Below are positions 36,946 to 46,773 of a stretch of DNA of 64,000 bases, one piece after another. Below the pieces are notes generated by a model. It was not told the DNA's origin. It saw only the letters and a program-made list of their open reading frames with translations, and did no database searches. Location: positions 8,313,001 to 8,377,000 of the forward strand of contig NZ_CP121650.1 of NCBI RefSeq assembly GCF_029714405.1. Reading direction: 5' to 3'. The stretch comes from Bradyrhizobium sp. CB82 (GTDB taxonomy: Bacteria; Pseudomonadota; Alphaproteobacteria; Rhizobiales; Xanthobacteraceae). Position numbers and translations under genes: made by a program. Numbering within the stretch: the stretch's first letter is position 1; every line of letters begins with the position of its first letter.

Positions 36946-37734
36946 ATAGTGGCACGGAATTGCCGTGCTGGTTCAGAGACAGACGACGTCGAGCCGAGTT
37001 GACATCTATCCACTCGATGAATGCGGGCACATCAAAACTATTGATTTTCCCTGATTCTAGGAATGAGGGATAAACAATCTCGGCTTGGAGTACTTAAGGT
37101 TTATCGGGACGGGCTGTCATCTTTGATCTTCAGCGAGGGTCAGCCGAGGCGCAAGCCCATTGTAATTGCCTTCTTCGCAGGACAACGTGCCCCTGATCGT
37201 GCCATCCGGCTCATTCCTCTTGGTCGCGGCTATTTCCAATAAACACAAGTATAGGTTTGCCTCACCTCTCCGTCTCGATAATGCTCAGCTGCTTGCAGCT
37301 TGGCGACCGGTTGGCTGCTTGGGCTCCGCGAGGACGTGATCGCTGCCGATTGCCGCTCCAGTAGTGCGGTCCTGGCAAATGGATGGAGTTCGTGGCAGCT
37401 GAGTTTCGGAACATGCACAGGCTATCTTCACAACGGGGCACAAACGGATGCCACACGCCATGCAAATCTGCCCTTTGCAACACTGAACGATCTCACGTAT
37501 CGCCTTATGGGGCGTGCGCCCTTGGGCTGCACCGAATTCAGGGCTCACGGAGCAGAAGAATCAAAGCTTGATCCCATCTATTTCATTCTGACTTTGTCGC
37601 CGGATGAAACTCACCCTCCTGGATAGATGGACACAGTTGAAACGCATCTCGAGTGCATTGCTGGTGCTGCGTCGTTCGATCGGATGAAGGGTTCAGAACG
37701 GCCGCTTGTCTGTCCAAGATAGAAATGTGGAATA
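36946..37734. other. Gene-poor stretch before the sulfotransferase
   Basis: Nothing convincing on either strand apart from the frame remnants of the decayed DUF2285 gene up to about 37020. Short open frames here have no recognisable motif. Confidence 0.4.
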
Positions 37735-38925
37735 ATGAGCCAGGACATAAACCATTCGCCTGCAGTATGCTTCCTTCTGGGTCTTCCCCGCTCGGGGACG
37801 ACACTGCTGGCGCATTTGCTTCAGCGGCACCCGGCAATTGCGGCTCCGCCTGAGCCCTGGCTGATGTTGGCACTTGAGGCGTTTGGTCGGGTCGACCACT
37901 GTCATCCGGCCGGGGCGTCGCTAGTTCAGGCCGCAACCTCGCAATTCTTAGAGCGAATAGATCGAACGAGCGTCACTCGTGCTTTTTCCGATGCAGCTTA
38001 TGGTCAGTATTTGGCAGCCGCCGGCAAACGCACGCTGATAGACAAGACTCCGCGCTATTGGATGGTGCTCGATTTTTTGGATTCCCTCTATCCGGAGGCG
38101 CCGCGAATTGTTCTGATGCGCAATCCCTATGCCATTGCCGCCTCACTGAAATCGACGTGGGGCGTCCCGCTTCTGTCGGCAAGTTCCCCGTCCGCGGTCG
38201 CAGCCTGTCTCGCCGATATCGTGCTGGATCGGCCTACGCCCGCGATCGCGTCTTCTCTTGCCGACCTCGTCCTGGGTCTGCCTGCGCTCGCGGCGTACGG
38301 CAGTCGGTCTCGGACGCAAGTGGTGCACTATGAAGTTCTTGTGGCGCATCCTAGCGAGGAACTCCGGCGCGTGCTGGCCGGCCTTGGTTACGCTCCGGCC
38401 GAGATGTCATCGGCACCGTTGGAGCAAACGGACTATCTCAGGTCCAGCACTTTCGGAGATCGAAAGATTCTAGAGAAAAAAGCCATCGACGATCGCTCAG
38501 TCCAGGCTTGGCAAACCGAATTGAGCATCGAGGAGATGCAGGTGGTGACGGATCTGGTTGGTGTCCAGCTTTTGATCGAGCTCGGCTATGAGCAGGATCT
38601 TCGGTTCGCAGAACAAGCTGGCGTTGTAAATAAGGGCCGGGAAGTCACCGAAAGCTATCGCCAGTTGTTTCGAAGCTGCTGGGATTTCCTCAAGAGCAAG
38701 AGAGGATTATTTGACACTGCAGCTAGCGGCGCCGAGCTAAACAGTATTGGCGGGCAAGCTGGAGAGAACTTCCCTTTGGCTTTCGGCCCCTCGATACTTC
38801 TGCAAGCGCAACGTCTGGCCGAATCCAAGAGGGAGGAGAATTTGCGGGTCGCAAATTCAATTGCCGCGGAGTTGACTGAAGCGCTCACCGCTTCGAGGGC
38901 CGCTCTGCCAGGAGGCCATCCGTGA
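37735..38925 (+). CDS. PAPS-dependent sulfotransferase family protein
   Basis: A 396-residue sulfotransferase. The 5'-phosphosulfate loop is LLGLPRSGTTLL (14-25), and the 3'-phosphate site is RIVLMRNPYAIAASL (about 122-136); LIDKTPRYWMVLDF lies between them, all typical of the family. The C-terminal 120 residues are helical and not recognised. ATG 37735 follows GAAATGTGGAATA, without a strong ribosome site. Substrate unknown: it is not close to NodH or NoeE as far as I can judge, and no nod genes are nearby. It sits as cargo inside the ICE core. Confidence 0.8.
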   Translation: MSQDINHSPAVCFLLGLPRSGTTLLAHLLQRHPAIAAPPEPWLMLALEAFGRVDHCHPAGASLVQAATSQFLERIDRTSVTRAFSDAAYGQYLAAAGKRTLIDKTPRYWMVLDFLDSLYPEAPRIVLMRNPYAIAASLKSTWGVPLLSASSPSAVAACLADIVLDRPTPAIASSLADLVLGLPALAAYGSRSRTQVVHYEVLVAHPSEELRRVLAGLGYAPAEMSSAPLEQTDYLRSSTFGDRKILEKKAIDDRSVQAWQTELSIEEMQVVTDLVGVQLLIELGYEQDLRFAEQAGVVNKGREVTESYRQLFRSCWDFLKSKRGLFDTAASGAELNSIGGQAGENFPLAFGPSILLQAQRLAESKREENLRVANSIAAELTEALTASRAALPGGHP

Positions 38926-39438
38926 CGGCGTGATGCAGTCGAGAGGCAAGTTAGCGCGTTTGGGGAGACCTTTTGATGTCAGAAGCAACTCGAGGCGCTG
39001 CTTCAGCCCTCACGCGCAAACAACATGAAAGCGGAGAACGACAAATTGCGGCATTTGACGCATAAATGGCCGAGATATCCAGCAAAGATTAGAACAATTG
39101 CTAACTTGCTCTCGTCGAAATTTGGTGTTCTCCGGGCGCCCGCGCCATGCACAAGCCGTCCTTCCATACTTGAACTCGCGAAAGTCGGGGAAAGGCGGCA
39201 GCGCCATCGAGCATCGGAAGTCTTGGCCTTGGCTGCCTTACACAACGCCAAACTGGCCACCGGCGTCAGAGTAGACGTTCGCATGCTCGAGCTAGAGGAA
39301 CCCGGTGTGGCGATAGGCAGTCGACGTCTCTGCAGGGCTCCCCCAAGACTTATGTCATAGTCCGGTCGCGACGGCGCGATGGATTACTTTCAAAGGCGGG
39401 CGAGCGATCTTCAACACCCTTTTCTGTTCCTTGCGAGA
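38926..39438. other. Stretch without clear gene
   Basis: A 29-codon frame from ATG 38976 (MSEATRGAASALTRKQHESG) and a frame at 39025-39360 have no recognisable homology. Probably decayed DNA between cargo and the excision control genes. Confidence 0.35.
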
Positions 39439-40014
39439 TCAAGGACGGAGCAATGCGCGGTAGCCGTCGCGCATCAGTGCCAAACCGGCCTGAACCAGGC
39501 GGATAATTCGGCTTCGTAGCTCGTGGGTTTTCCAGGCTCGCTCAGAGTTGCGTCGTTGGCCAAACAGTACCTCGGCGATGGCACGATAGGAGGCGCCGTC
39601 CATGTGCCCATCAAGGGCGCGCAGGCTCAAGGCCAATCGCTCACGCTGTTGTGCCGATATTTGGCGAAGCGGAGGTCCTGGCGGACGCCCCTTGATTGCA
39701 CGCCACAATCGACATGAGGCGTGCGCGCGAATCTCGAAGTCCGCGTCCTCCAAGGGCAGTTCGATGGCATAAGCGGCACCGAACCGCGGCGCCTGCTTCA
39801 GCCACAGGTGATGCTGGGTTCCGTCAATGCGCAATACAGCATGCCAACCATCATCTGCCTGTCTGATGCTGTCCGATGCAAGATCGGCAAGCTCAAGCTC
39901 AGCGGCAAAGCCGTCCGAACCGGACGCGCTTTCAACGATCGGTAGCACTGAAGGCATAGCCTCCGGCGCCCAGAAGACGGTCTGCTCCTGAAAAGACCTG
40001 TGCGGATCATGGGC
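39439..40014 (-). CDS. fseA: FseA C-terminal part (DUF2285), Msi171-like
   Basis: The DUF2285 half of the ICE excision activator FseA. From ATG 39957 it encodes 172 residues, with QHHLWLKQAP, LPLEDADFEIRAHASCRLWRAI and LRALDGHMDGASYRAIAEVLFG. Homologous sequence continues upstream of that ATG (HDPHRSFQEQTVFWAPEAMP) up to the overlap with the preceding small gene, so the functional product is probably made by a frameshift at about 40015. In Mesorhizobium ICESym the two open frames msi172 and msi171 are joined by programmed +1 frameshifting, and the product activates excision and transfer genes. No lesion is seen. Confidence 0.8.
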   Translation of the reverse strand, partial: AHDPHRSFQEQTVFWAPEAMPSVLPIVESASGSDGFAAELELADLASDSIRQADDGWHAVLRIDGTQHHLWLKQAPRFGAAYAIELPLEDADFEIRAHASCRLWRAIKGRPPGPPLRQISAQQRERLALSLRALDGHMDGASYRAIAEVLFGQRRNSERAWKTHELRSRIIRLVQAGLALMRDGYRALLRP

Positions 40015-40018
40015 GAAA
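40007..40018 (-). promoter_or_regulatory. Candidate programmed +1 frameshift site of fseA
   Basis: The first frame ends TGC TTT CGC CCA TGA. Slipping the Phe tRNA from UUU to UUC (+1) at 40015-40018 moves the ribosome into GCC CAT GAT, the frame that codes for the DUF2285 part. Phe on UUU-C is a classic +1 slippery setting. The exact site is inferred. Confidence 0.55.
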
Positions 40019-40213
40019 GCAGAGGCCCCATCTCCTCCGAAACTCAGGAGTCACTTGCCCGTGTTTCGAGAGCGTGTCTCGGTAGTCAGCTTGATATTCA
40101 GGATTGCGACGGAGGCTTTCCCAAGCGAAATCCGACATCTCGCCGGCGGTGACGCTCTGATACGACTGAGGTGAGCGCCAATCGAATTTAGACACTGTGT
40201 GATCTCCCGCCAA
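40007..40213 (-). CDS. fseA: FseA N-terminal part (DUF6499), Msi172-like
   Basis: A 68-residue open frame with the DUF6499 signature FDWRSPQSYQ...SDFAWESLRRNPEYQADY, ending RRRWGLCFRP-stop. In ICESym this part is fused to the DUF2285 part by ribosomal frameshifting to give the activator FseA. Here too the downstream frame overlaps the last codons. qseM and qseC lie just beyond, matching the known regulatory cassette. Confidence 0.8.
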   Translation of the reverse strand: MAGDHTVSKFDWRSPQSYQSVTAGEMSDFAWESLRRNPEYQADYRDTLSKHGQVTPEFRRRWGLCFRP

Positions 40214-40356
40214 AGCAAAATTGCGGCGCAGTGTCTATAAAGCCCTGGGTTGCTGCGGAAGCCCCGAATTGTGCATCACACGTGATGCACGTAATCGATC
40301 ACGCCATCAACGAGAGAAATTATTCTCTCCGGCGCAACCCCGGCGATAGATTTTTA

Positions 40357-40635
40357 CTATTTGGGATCGCCAATGCGAAGCAAGTGGCCGTAGCCGTGGA
40401 CAGCCATCCATTTTGCGCGAGCCAAATGGCTGTCGTATGCATTGCGAGCGCGTACGGGCTCGCATTCAGGATCAAGATGCAACACGACCCGCACGACTTC
40501 TTTCCAGTCGGCGCCATCCGTCTCAGCATCGAGGAGACGCCAATACGTCACCAGATGCTGCTCGTCGTAGGTCGTCAGCACCGACTCATTCGGCACGACG
40601 TCTGCGATCTCTGGATCTAACGCCAATTTTTTCAT
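40357..40635 (-). CDS. qseM: QseM-like antiactivator (DUF2285)
   Basis: A 92-residue DUF2285 protein: TYDEQHLVTYWRLLDAETDGADW, then ARNAYDSHLARAKWMAVHGYGHLL. QseM of Mesorhizobium ICESym blocks both TraR and FseA, keeping transfer off in most cells. Identity is supported by size, domain and the divergent qseC-like gene 103 bases away, with fseA on the other side. The quorum-sensing genes traR/traI are not in the window. Confidence 0.75.
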   Translation of the reverse strand: MKKLALDPEIADVVPNESVLTTYDEQHLVTYWRLLDAETDGADWKEVVRVVLHLDPECEPVRARNAYDSHLARAKWMAVHGYGHLLRIGDPK

Positions 40636-40738
40636 GTGAGCTCATACGGCGAGTGCGTTGACTTTATCTGACGAACTTACTGCAATAGGTTGGCTATAGC
40701 CAGTGGTTTGATGGTCCACCAAATGGCTGCTTCAGCGC
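40636..40738. promoter_or_regulatory. Divergent qseM-qseC control region with two palindromes
   Basis: Between the two genes lie a perfect 10-bp palindrome GGCTATAGCC (40692-40701) and an imperfect one TTTGATGGTCCACCAAA (40707-40723). QseC of ICESym is known to bind operators in the shared qseC-qseM promoter region and set a switch; these are the likely counterparts. Confidence 0.5.
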
Positions 40739-41020
40739 ATGAAAGCTCGTGCGCTTGTAGCCTGGAATGTGCGAAGGATCCGTGTGGGTCTCGGTATTCC
40801 GCAGGAGCAATTGGCTTACGATTCGGGGATTGACCGCTCATACATGAGCGGCGTTGAGCGGCAAAAGGAGAACCCCACAATTGATCTTCTCGATCGGATC
40901 GCTCAAACGTTAGGTGTTCATTTATCTGAGTTCTTTGTTCAACCACCCAAAGGAGCGACATCTCAAAAGACATTGCGCAAAGGCCGCAAGCCGACACGTT
41001 CACGTCACAAAAAGAAGTAG
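40739..41020 (+). CDS. qseC: QseC-like XRE-family regulator
   Basis: A 93-residue Cro/CI-type helix-turn-helix protein: NVRRIRVGLGIPQEQLAYDSGIDRSYMSGVER is the DNA-binding part, followed by NPTIDLLDRIAQTLGVHLSEFF and a basic tail KPTRSRHKKK. Divergent from the qseM-like gene, as in ICESym, where QseC represses qseM and controls itself. There is no ribosome site before ATG 40739, so the message may be leaderless or weakly translated, which suits a bistable switch. Confidence 0.75.
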   Translation: MKARALVAWNVRRIRVGLGIPQEQLAYDSGIDRSYMSGVERQKENPTIDLLDRIAQTLGVHLSEFFVQPPKGATSQKTLRKGRKPTRSRHKKK

Positions 41021-41396
41021 GCACTGCTCGCATAAATTCGCGCGGAAAACATAGCAATTTGGCCGAAACTTTGAATGGCTGCGGGAGTGTCGCATCCCGA
41101 ATGGCTCGACCTTGCAGATCGGAGGCATTGCCGGCACCGATGCCGAAGGCTATGGCGGCTTTCATGATGAAGTCGACAATCATTGTGTCCAGGTGTTGGC
41201 TCGGCGATCCTGATTGCCGCGATCGACGCTGGCATCAATATATCGATGCCCGCAAGTTCACCTTACGGGTATCAGCAAACGCCGACGAATGCCGCGCGCA
41301 ACAGTTTTGGTGAGTCGTTCGGCCGCGTCGCCGAACAGACGACCAATGTCGCTCATCAAGCCGGCGTTCTTCCAGATTACTTCCCTCGCCGCGAAC
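41021..41396. other. No recognised gene between qseC and the sigma54 regulator
   Basis: A frame at 41183-41449 encodes a partly plausible segment (NISMPASSPYGYQQTP) but no start or family is clear. Likely a gene remnant at the island border of the aromatic module. Confidence 0.3.
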
Positions 41397-43169
41397 CTAT
41401 CGGTTCAGACCGAGCCGCCGAAGCCGATAGTCGAGTTGCGCTCGGCTAATCCTGAGCGCGCGTGCGGCAGCCGAGACGTTGCCGCCGGCCCGCGCCAGAG
41501 CCGCCTCATAGGTGGCACGTTCAACATCCGCAAAGGACGCGCCAGGATCGGCTGATGGCGCAGCAGGCGCCTCAGGCTGGGCGCCGTCTGCGTGGAGCGG
41601 CATCCGTCCGAGCCGTCCCTCGCTCGTGAGCTTGATCGAGAACGGTGGCAGCAGCTCGGAGCCGCTGAAGAGATGGCCGAGGTCGATCACACCCCGATCG
41701 TCGGCATAGACCACGCCGCGCTCGATCAGGTTCTGCAATTCGCGGATGTTGCCGGGATAATTGTACTTGAGCAGCGCATCGGTTGCGCGCCGGCTGAAGC
41801 CGTTGAGACGCCGGCTATGCCGCGCGCAGTAGACGCTGAGGAAATGCGCCATCAGGAGCGGAATGTCGTCGCGCCGGTCGCGCAGCGGCGGGATTGCGAT
41901 CGGAAACACGCAGAGGCGGAAATAGAGATCCTGCCGGAAGCGGCCGGCCGCGACTTCTGCCCTGAGATCGACATTGGACGCCGCGACCACTCGCACATCG
42001 AGAGAGATGGTCTTGATGCCGCCGACGCGCTCGATCTTGCGTTCCTGCAGCGCGCGCAACACTTTGCCCTGCGCCGAATAAGTCAGCGAAGCGATCTCGT
42101 CCAGGAACAGCGTGCCGCCCGAGGCACGCTCGAAATAGCCCGCGCGTGAAGCGATGGCGCCGGTGAACGCTCCTTTCTCGACGCCGAACAATTCGGATTC
42201 GACGAGCTGCTCGGGGATCGCGGCGCAGTTGATGGCGACGAAGGGACCGGCACTGCGCCGGCTCATTGCGTGCAACTGACTGGAGAACAGCTCCTTGCCA
42301 ACGCCGGACTCGCCGACGAATAGCACGGTCGCATCGGTGGCGGCGACCCGCTCGAGCTGGCGCCGCGTGCGAACGAAGGCCGCGGACACGCCAACAGCGA
42401 CATCGCTCTTGGCATCGACTTCCGCAAGCGCCGCTTGTTCGGCAAGGGGGACCTTCGTCGCGGAGTGAAGCGGGCGACTCTTCCACTCCAGACCAAAATA
42501 TTGCCGCTCCGGCGCGTCGCTCCAGGCGTCGGCGTGCTGACCGATGATCACGCAGCGCGGCGCGCCCATGCCGGCGCATTCGACCTCGCGAAAGATAACG
42601 GGCCTGCCGAACAGCTTTGTGGTGTAACCGGAGGGATAACCGACTTGGAGCCAGCACACCGGCTCGGTGGCAAGCCCGTAGCTCGCAACATGCTCGGCAG
42701 CTTCCGATGAATCGTCCCAGTAGAACTCGCCGAAATAGGTGCCCTTGTCGCGGTCGAACTCGAAGTGCCGCGTCGTGACCTTGACGAAGCCTTCCAGCGT
42801 GTGCACCCGCGGTCCGGCGGCCAGCGCGTGCGTCAGGTCTTCATGCGGAAAGCGCTTCTGGATCAGCGCGGCGTCGCGGGCGCCCTGCATGTAGCCGACG
42901 CGCATGAAGATCGCCTTGGCAGTCTCCATGCCGAAGGCGTCGATGATCTCGGCGCGCAGACGTCCCAGCACCTGCGATTGCATTAACACCATGCGCTGGT
43001 CGTTGAGCCAGATGCGACCATCGCCGAGCGCGAAATGCAGGGACTCCGCGAGGTCGTCGAAGGTCGGCGGAGCGCCGGTATGAAGCTCGCTGCTCGCGCC
43101 GCGACTGAGGATTTGCGCCGAACGGCGCGACGCCTCGGCGAGCGAAATCAGGGACTCCTTGTCGGGCAT
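41397..43169 (-). CDS. XylR/DmpR-type sigma54-dependent activator
   Basis: A 590-residue aromatic-sensing enhancer-binding protein. Order: XylR N-terminal/V4R sensor (about 45-215, with the ligand-fold Cys/Gly motif [13 protein letters not shown]), linker, AAA+ domain with Walker A GESGVGKE (286-293), the sigma54 contact loop GAFTGA (333-338), GGTLFLDEI and RRDDIPLL, and a Fis-type HTH end ([21 protein letters not shown]). ATG 43169 with AAGG five bases upstream is preferred to GTG 43187. It diverges from the dehydrogenase pair, whose sigma54 promoter and palindromic upstream sites lie between. Family members bind phenol, toluene or benzyl alcohols; the ligand here is unknown. Confidence 0.92.
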   Translation of the reverse strand: MPDKESLISLAEASRRSAQILSRGASSELHTGAPPTFDDLAESLHFALGDGRIWLNDQRMVLMQSQVLGRLRAEIIDAFGMETAKAIFMRVGYMQGARDAALIQKRFPHEDLTHALAAGPRVHTLEGFVKVTTRHFEFDRDKGTYFGEFYWDDSSEAAEHVASYGLATEPVCWLQVGYPSGYTTKLFGRPVIFREVECAGMGAPRCVIIGQHADAWSDAPERQYFGLEWKSRPLHSATKVPLAEQAALAEVDAKSDVAVGVSAAFVRTRRQLERVAATDATVLFVGESGVGKELFSSQLHAMSRRSAGPFVAINCAAIPEQLVESELFGVEKGAFTGAIASRAGYFERASGGTLFLDEIASLTYSAQGKVLRALQERKIERVGGIKTISLDVRVVAASNVDLRAEVAAGRFRQDLYFRLCVFPIAIPPLRDRRDDIPLLMAHFLSVYCARHSRRLNGFSRRATDALLKYNYPGNIRELQNLIERGVVYADDRGVIDLGHLFSGSELLPPFSIKLTSEGRLGRMPLHADGAQPEAPAAPSADPGASFADVERATYEAALARAGGNVSAAARALRISRAQLDYRLRRLGLNR

Positions 43170-43188
43170 GCCGGCCTTCGATTTCACT

Positions 43189-43225
43189 AAATCATGAAAT
43201 CAAGCTTAGAGGGATTTCACGATTT
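43189..43225 (+). promoter_or_regulatory. Inverted-repeat upstream activating site
   Basis: AAATCATGAAATC (43189-43201) and its inverted copy GATTTCACGATTT (43213-43225), one mismatch, 11 bases apart. They lie about 150 bases upstream of the sigma54 promoter, the usual place for the enhancer of a XylR/DmpR activator. Confidence 0.65.
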
Positions 43226-43354
43226 CATAAAGAGAGATTTGAGCGAGGGCGCGGGCCCCCATGCGCCCTCGCCGGTTCGGCAGCAACCTCATCTATTTGA
43301 AATGATTTGATAATTTATCACATCCAGAGCCTTTGCCGGTGATCAGAACCCGCG

Positions 43355-43370
43355 TGGCACCGGCCTTGCT
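43355..43370 (+). promoter_or_regulatory. Sigma54 (-24/-12) promoter
   Basis: TGGCACCGGCCTTGCT: a full match to TGGCAC-N5-TTGC. It is 215 bases before the start of the aldehyde dehydrogenase gene and faces it. Confidence 0.88.
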
Positions 43371-43584
43371 ATTCCCCCGGATTAAGGGAGGAAAACGAAA
43401 ACAAGAGGGCTGGCCCGCAGTCCCGAGCACGACGGATGGAGCTCATCTGCGTCCGGGTCACGACGATCTTACACATCGCCGGCGTGCGCTCTTGCGACTG
43501 TTTCCCTCCCCCATGCCGCAGGCATCGCGCCGTGCGGATCTGCAACAACAGCCCGCGCTGGCGGGGGACACTGGAGGATCTTTG

Positions 43585-45060
43585 ATGAACACGCAGGCTC
43601 ACAATTTCATCGCCATCGAGCGATGGCAGGGCAAGGCATTTCTTGGCGAATGGTCGGCGACCGGCGGCGGCGTGGCCGATGTCAGCGATCCCGCGACACG
43701 CGCTGTGCTCGGCTCGGTCGGCATCGGCAATGCCTCTGACGTCGCGAAGGCCGCATCAGAGGCGCGGCTCGCACAGCCGGCCTGGGCAGCCAGGCTGCCT
43801 CAAGAGCGCGCTGCAATCCTCAACAAGGCGGCCGACCTCCTCGAGCGCAATGCCGAGGAGCTGATCGGCTGGATCATACGCGAGAGCGGGTCGATCCGGC
43901 CGAAGGCGGCAATCGAGATCGAGCACGGAGCCGGCTTCGTGCGTCATGCCGCCGCCGTTGCGCTCGAGCCGAACGGAATCCTGCTGCCGTCGATGGAGCC
44001 AGGCCGCTCGAACACAGCCAAACGCGTACCGCACGGTGTCGTCGGTGTGATCTCGCCATTCAATTTCCCGCTGGTGCTCTCGATCCGAGCCATCGCGGCT
44101 GCGCTCGCGGTCGGCAATGCGGTCGTCCACAAGCCCGATCCGCGCACGGCTGTGTCCGGCGGCATCATCATCGCGCGCATCTTCGAGGAAGCCGGCCTGC
44201 CGCGCGGCGTGCTGCAGGTCGTGCCCGGCGGCGCGGACGCGGGCGAAGCCATGTGCGCCGATCCCAACATCGCGATGATCTCGTTCACCGGCTCGGCCGC
44301 AGGAGGCAGCAAGGTCGGCGAGGTCGCCGGCCGCAACCTGAAAAAAGTTCAGCTCGAGCTCGGCGGCAAGAATTCGTTGATTGTGCTCAACGATTCCGAT
44401 CTCGATATCGCGGCGTCCAACGCTGCCTGGGGGGCATTCCTACACCAGGGGCAGATCTGCATGTCGACCGGTCTCGTGCTGGTGCAGAAGAACATCGCCG
44501 AAGGGCTGGCAAGTCGCATCGCAGAGAAGGCGCGGCATCTGCCGGCCGGCGATCCCTCGTCCGAGCGTGTTGCGCTCGGACCGATCATCAGCGACGCACA
44601 GGTCGCGAAGATCCAGTCCATTGTCGACGATGCGGTGGCCAAGGGCGCGCGGCTGCTCGCCGGCGGCGTGCATGACGGCCGCTATTATCAGGCGACGGTG
44701 CTGGCCGACGTGAAGCCCGGAATGCTTGCCTTCGAGGAGGAGATCTTCGGCCCGGTCGCCTGCCTCGTCAGCTTCGAGACCGACGATGAAGCGGTCGCGC
44801 TCGCCAATCGCTCCGACTACGGGCTTGCCGCCGGCGTCATCTCTGGCTCGATCGCGCGGGCCCGTGCGGTCGGCGAGCGCTTGAACGTGGGCCAGCTCCA
44901 CATCAACGACCAGACGGTGAACGGCGGTCCGTTCGCGCCCTTCGGCGGCCGCGGCCGCTCCGGCAATGGCAGCCGCGTCAGCGGCCCCGCCATCTGGGAG
45001 GAGTTTACACAGTGGGTCTGGACCTCCGAGAAGCCGCAGGCAACGCCCTACCCGTTCTGA
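43585..45060 (+). CDS. Aromatic aldehyde (benzaldehyde/vanillin-type) dehydrogenase
   Basis: A 491-residue NAD(P)-dependent aldehyde dehydrogenase oxidising an aromatic aldehyde to its acid. The catalytic Cys is C292 ([10 protein letters not shown]) and the general base E258 (LELGGKN); PFNFPL and FTGSAAGG bind the cofactor. ATG 43585 follows GGAGGATCTTTG, so the longer upstream frame to 43333 is rejected. It is the first gene after the sigma54 promoter, with an aryl-alcohol dehydrogenase next (81 bases). Closest in pattern to vanillin/benzaldehyde dehydrogenases; the exact substrate is inference. Confidence 0.9.
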   Translation: MNTQAHNFIAIERWQGKAFLGEWSATGGGVADVSDPATRAVLGSVGIGNASDVAKAASEARLAQPAWAARLPQERAAILNKAADLLERNAEELIGWIIRESGSIRPKAAIEIEHGAGFVRHAAAVALEPNGILLPSMEPGRSNTAKRVPHGVVGVISPFNFPLVLSIRAIAAALAVGNAVVHKPDPRTAVSGGIIIARIFEEAGLPRGVLQVVPGGADAGEAMCADPNIAMISFTGSAAGGSKVGEVAGRNLKKVQLELGGKNSLIVLNDSDLDIAASNAAWGAFLHQGQICMSTGLVLVQKNIAEGLASRIAEKARHLPAGDPSSERVALGPIISDAQVAKIQSIVDDAVAKGARLLAGGVHDGRYYQATVLADVKPGMLAFEEEIFGPVACLVSFETDDEAVALANRSDYGLAAGVISGSIARARAVGERLNVGQLHINDQTVNGGPFAPFGGRGRSGNGSRVSGPAIWEEFTQWVWTSEKPQATPYPF

Positions 45061-45141
45061 TCTTCCGCATGGCGTCCGGCGCGCACTGCGCCGGATGCCC
45101 ACGCTCCCAATCCCCTCATTCCCTGTCCGGAGATCCCACAA

Positions 45142-46242
45142 ATGAAAATCCGTGCCGCCATCGCCCGCGAAAGGGGCGCGCCGCTCAGCCTCGAAAGCGT
45201 CGACCTTGAAAATCCACGCGCTAACGAAATCCTGGTCAAGGTGGCCGCGACCGGCGTCTGCCATACCGATCTCGTCGTGCGCGACGGCATGCTGCCGACG
45301 CCGCTGCCCGTCGTGCTCGGCCATGAAGGCGCTGGCCTCGTGGAAGCTGTCGGCGCGGCCATCACCAAGGTGAAGCCGGGCGATCACGTGGTGATGACGT
45401 TCAATTCCTGCGGCGCCTGTCCGAGCTGCCGCGATCACGCAACCACCTATTGCCACGAATTCTTCCCGCGCAATTTCTTCGCGACGCGCGTCGACGGCAG
45501 CAGCGGCCTTTCCAAGGACGGTGAGCGCATCAACGGCAACTTCTTCGGCCAGTCCTCCTTCGCAACCCACGCGCTCTGCCATGAAGCCAATGTCGTGAAG
45601 GTGCCGAGCGATGCGCCGCTCGAGCTGTTGGGACCGCTGGCCTGCGGCGTGCAGACGGGCGCCGGCGCGGTCCTGAACGCCTTGCGCGTTTTGCCCGCAA
45701 AATCCTTTGCCGTGTTCGGCGCGGGCTCGGTCGGCCTGTCGGCCCTGATGGCCGCGGTCGTCATCGGCGCGACCACGATCATCGCGGTCGACACCAAGCC
45801 TTCGCGGCTGAGCGTCGCCAACGCGCTTGGCGCGACGCACACGATCGATCCGACCAAGGTCAATCCGGTCGAAGAAATCATGCGGATCACCGGCAGCGGG
45901 CTGAATTTCGTGCTCGACACGACCGGCCTTCCCGCCGTAATCCGCAGCGCGGTGGAAAGCCTCGGCCCGCGCGGCGCCTGCGGCATCCTGGGGGCTTCGG
46001 GACCCGATGCCGAAATCGTCCTGAACGAAACCCACTTCATGAGCGGCGGCCGTCGCCTGATCGGCATCGTCGAAGGCGAGTCCAATCCGGACATTTTCAT
46101 TCCGATGCTGATCGATCTCTACCGGCAGGGGCGCTTCCCCTTCGATAAGCTCGTGAAGTTCTACTCGCTCGACGAGATCAACAAGGCCATCCACGCCTCG
46201 GAAACCGGCGAGGTCATCAAACCGATCGTGCGAATGACCTGA
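45142..46242 (+). CDS. Zinc-dependent aryl-alcohol dehydrogenase (XylB-like)
   Basis: A 366-residue class III-type alcohol dehydrogenase. Catalytic zinc: Cys40 (GVCHTD), His61-Glu62 (GHEGAG) and Cys153-like CGVQTG; structural zinc: Cys90, Cys93, Cys96, Cys104. The NAD motif GAGSVGL follows. ATG 45142 has GGAGATCC upstream. With the preceding dehydrogenase it forms the pair alcohol to aldehyde to acid of benzyl/vanillyl alcohol catabolism, under the divergent XylR-type activator. Confidence 0.9.
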   Translation: MKIRAAIARERGAPLSLESVDLENPRANEILVKVAATGVCHTDLVVRDGMLPTPLPVVLGHEGAGLVEAVGAAITKVKPGDHVVMTFNSCGACPSCRDHATTYCHEFFPRNFFATRVDGSSGLSKDGERINGNFFGQSSFATHALCHEANVVKVPSDAPLELLGPLACGVQTGAGAVLNALRVLPAKSFAVFGAGSVGLSALMAAVVIGATTIIAVDTKPSRLSVANALGATHTIDPTKVNPVEEIMRITGSGLNFVLDTTGLPAVIRSAVESLGPRGACGILGASGPDAEIVLNETHFMSGGRRLIGIVEGESNPDIFIPMLIDLYRQGRFPFDKLVKFYSLDEINKAIHASETGEVIKPIVRMT

Positions 46243-46291
46243 GACAGATGCGAACGAACATCAATAAAGCAAACAATATGAGGAGGAAACC

Positions 46292-46414
46292 ATGACCACA
46301 CGACGTCAATTCCTGAAGAGCACGGCCGCCGGTGCAGTGGGCCTGAGCCTCAGCGGCCTCAACCGGAGTGCATTCGCAGCCGCTGACGATGTCATTCGGA
46401 TCACGCCGAGATAG
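46292..46414 (+). pseudogene. Truncated Tat-exported binding protein
   Basis: A 40-codon stub with a perfect AGGAGG site and twin-arginine signal (TTRRQFLKSTAAGAVGLSLS...SAFAAADD), ending VIRITPR-stop. Such signals and starts belong to ABC-type solute-binding proteins, which often follow aromatic catabolism genes. The rest of the gene is lost at the junction to unrelated DNA, so the uptake part of the aromatic operon has been cut off. Confidence 0.7.
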
Positions 46415-46730
46415 GCGCGCCGTACGGTCGGATCGGCCATCGCCGCAGCCGGATCGCGTGTTTCGGCGTGGGGTCTCGACCGTAATCTGCGTGGGGGCCG
46501 ACTAATCAGATTCAGTGCAATTAATGACTTGATGGGGTCCCGAAGACGCCGATGGGGGTCATTTTTCGATCAGCAATTCACACTGTGGTCACCCTGTTCG
46601 AGGTCGCAAGGACACCCGAAAGGAATCTTGCAAAGCGTCTCCCAAAACAGCAAAGCGAAATTAAGAGGATCCAGTCCATTGTGATTGATCCGTCCGTCTT
46701 GACGACGCCTTTCTGCCGGCGCGAAAGAAC
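46415..46730. other. Junction region without gene
   Basis: Nothing supported. It joins the aromatic module to the DUF736 block, so it marks a recombination border. Confidence 0.35.
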
Positions 46731-46757
46731 GCCCCGCCCGATGAGATCGGGCGGGGC
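46731..46757 (-). terminator. Terminator of the DUF736 gene, copy 1
   Basis: Perfect 12-bp stem GCCCCGCCCGAT / ATCGGGCGGGGC with a 3-base loop, followed on the minus strand by GTTCTTTC. It lies 17 bases past the stop codon. Confidence 0.8.
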
Positions 46758-46773
46758 GCTGGCGGAGCGAGGG

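Noticed and set aside
36952..36966. TGGCACGGAATTGC as a second sigma54 promoter
   Set aside because: The GG to GC spacing is one base too short, it lies in decayed DUF2285 sequence and no gene follows.
44440..46194. A 584-codon frame on the minus strand opposite the dehydrogenases
   Set aside because: It runs antisense to two genes with full catalytic motifs, ribosome sites and a sigma54 promoter; its Asp/Arg/His-rich product is a typical GC-rich shadow.
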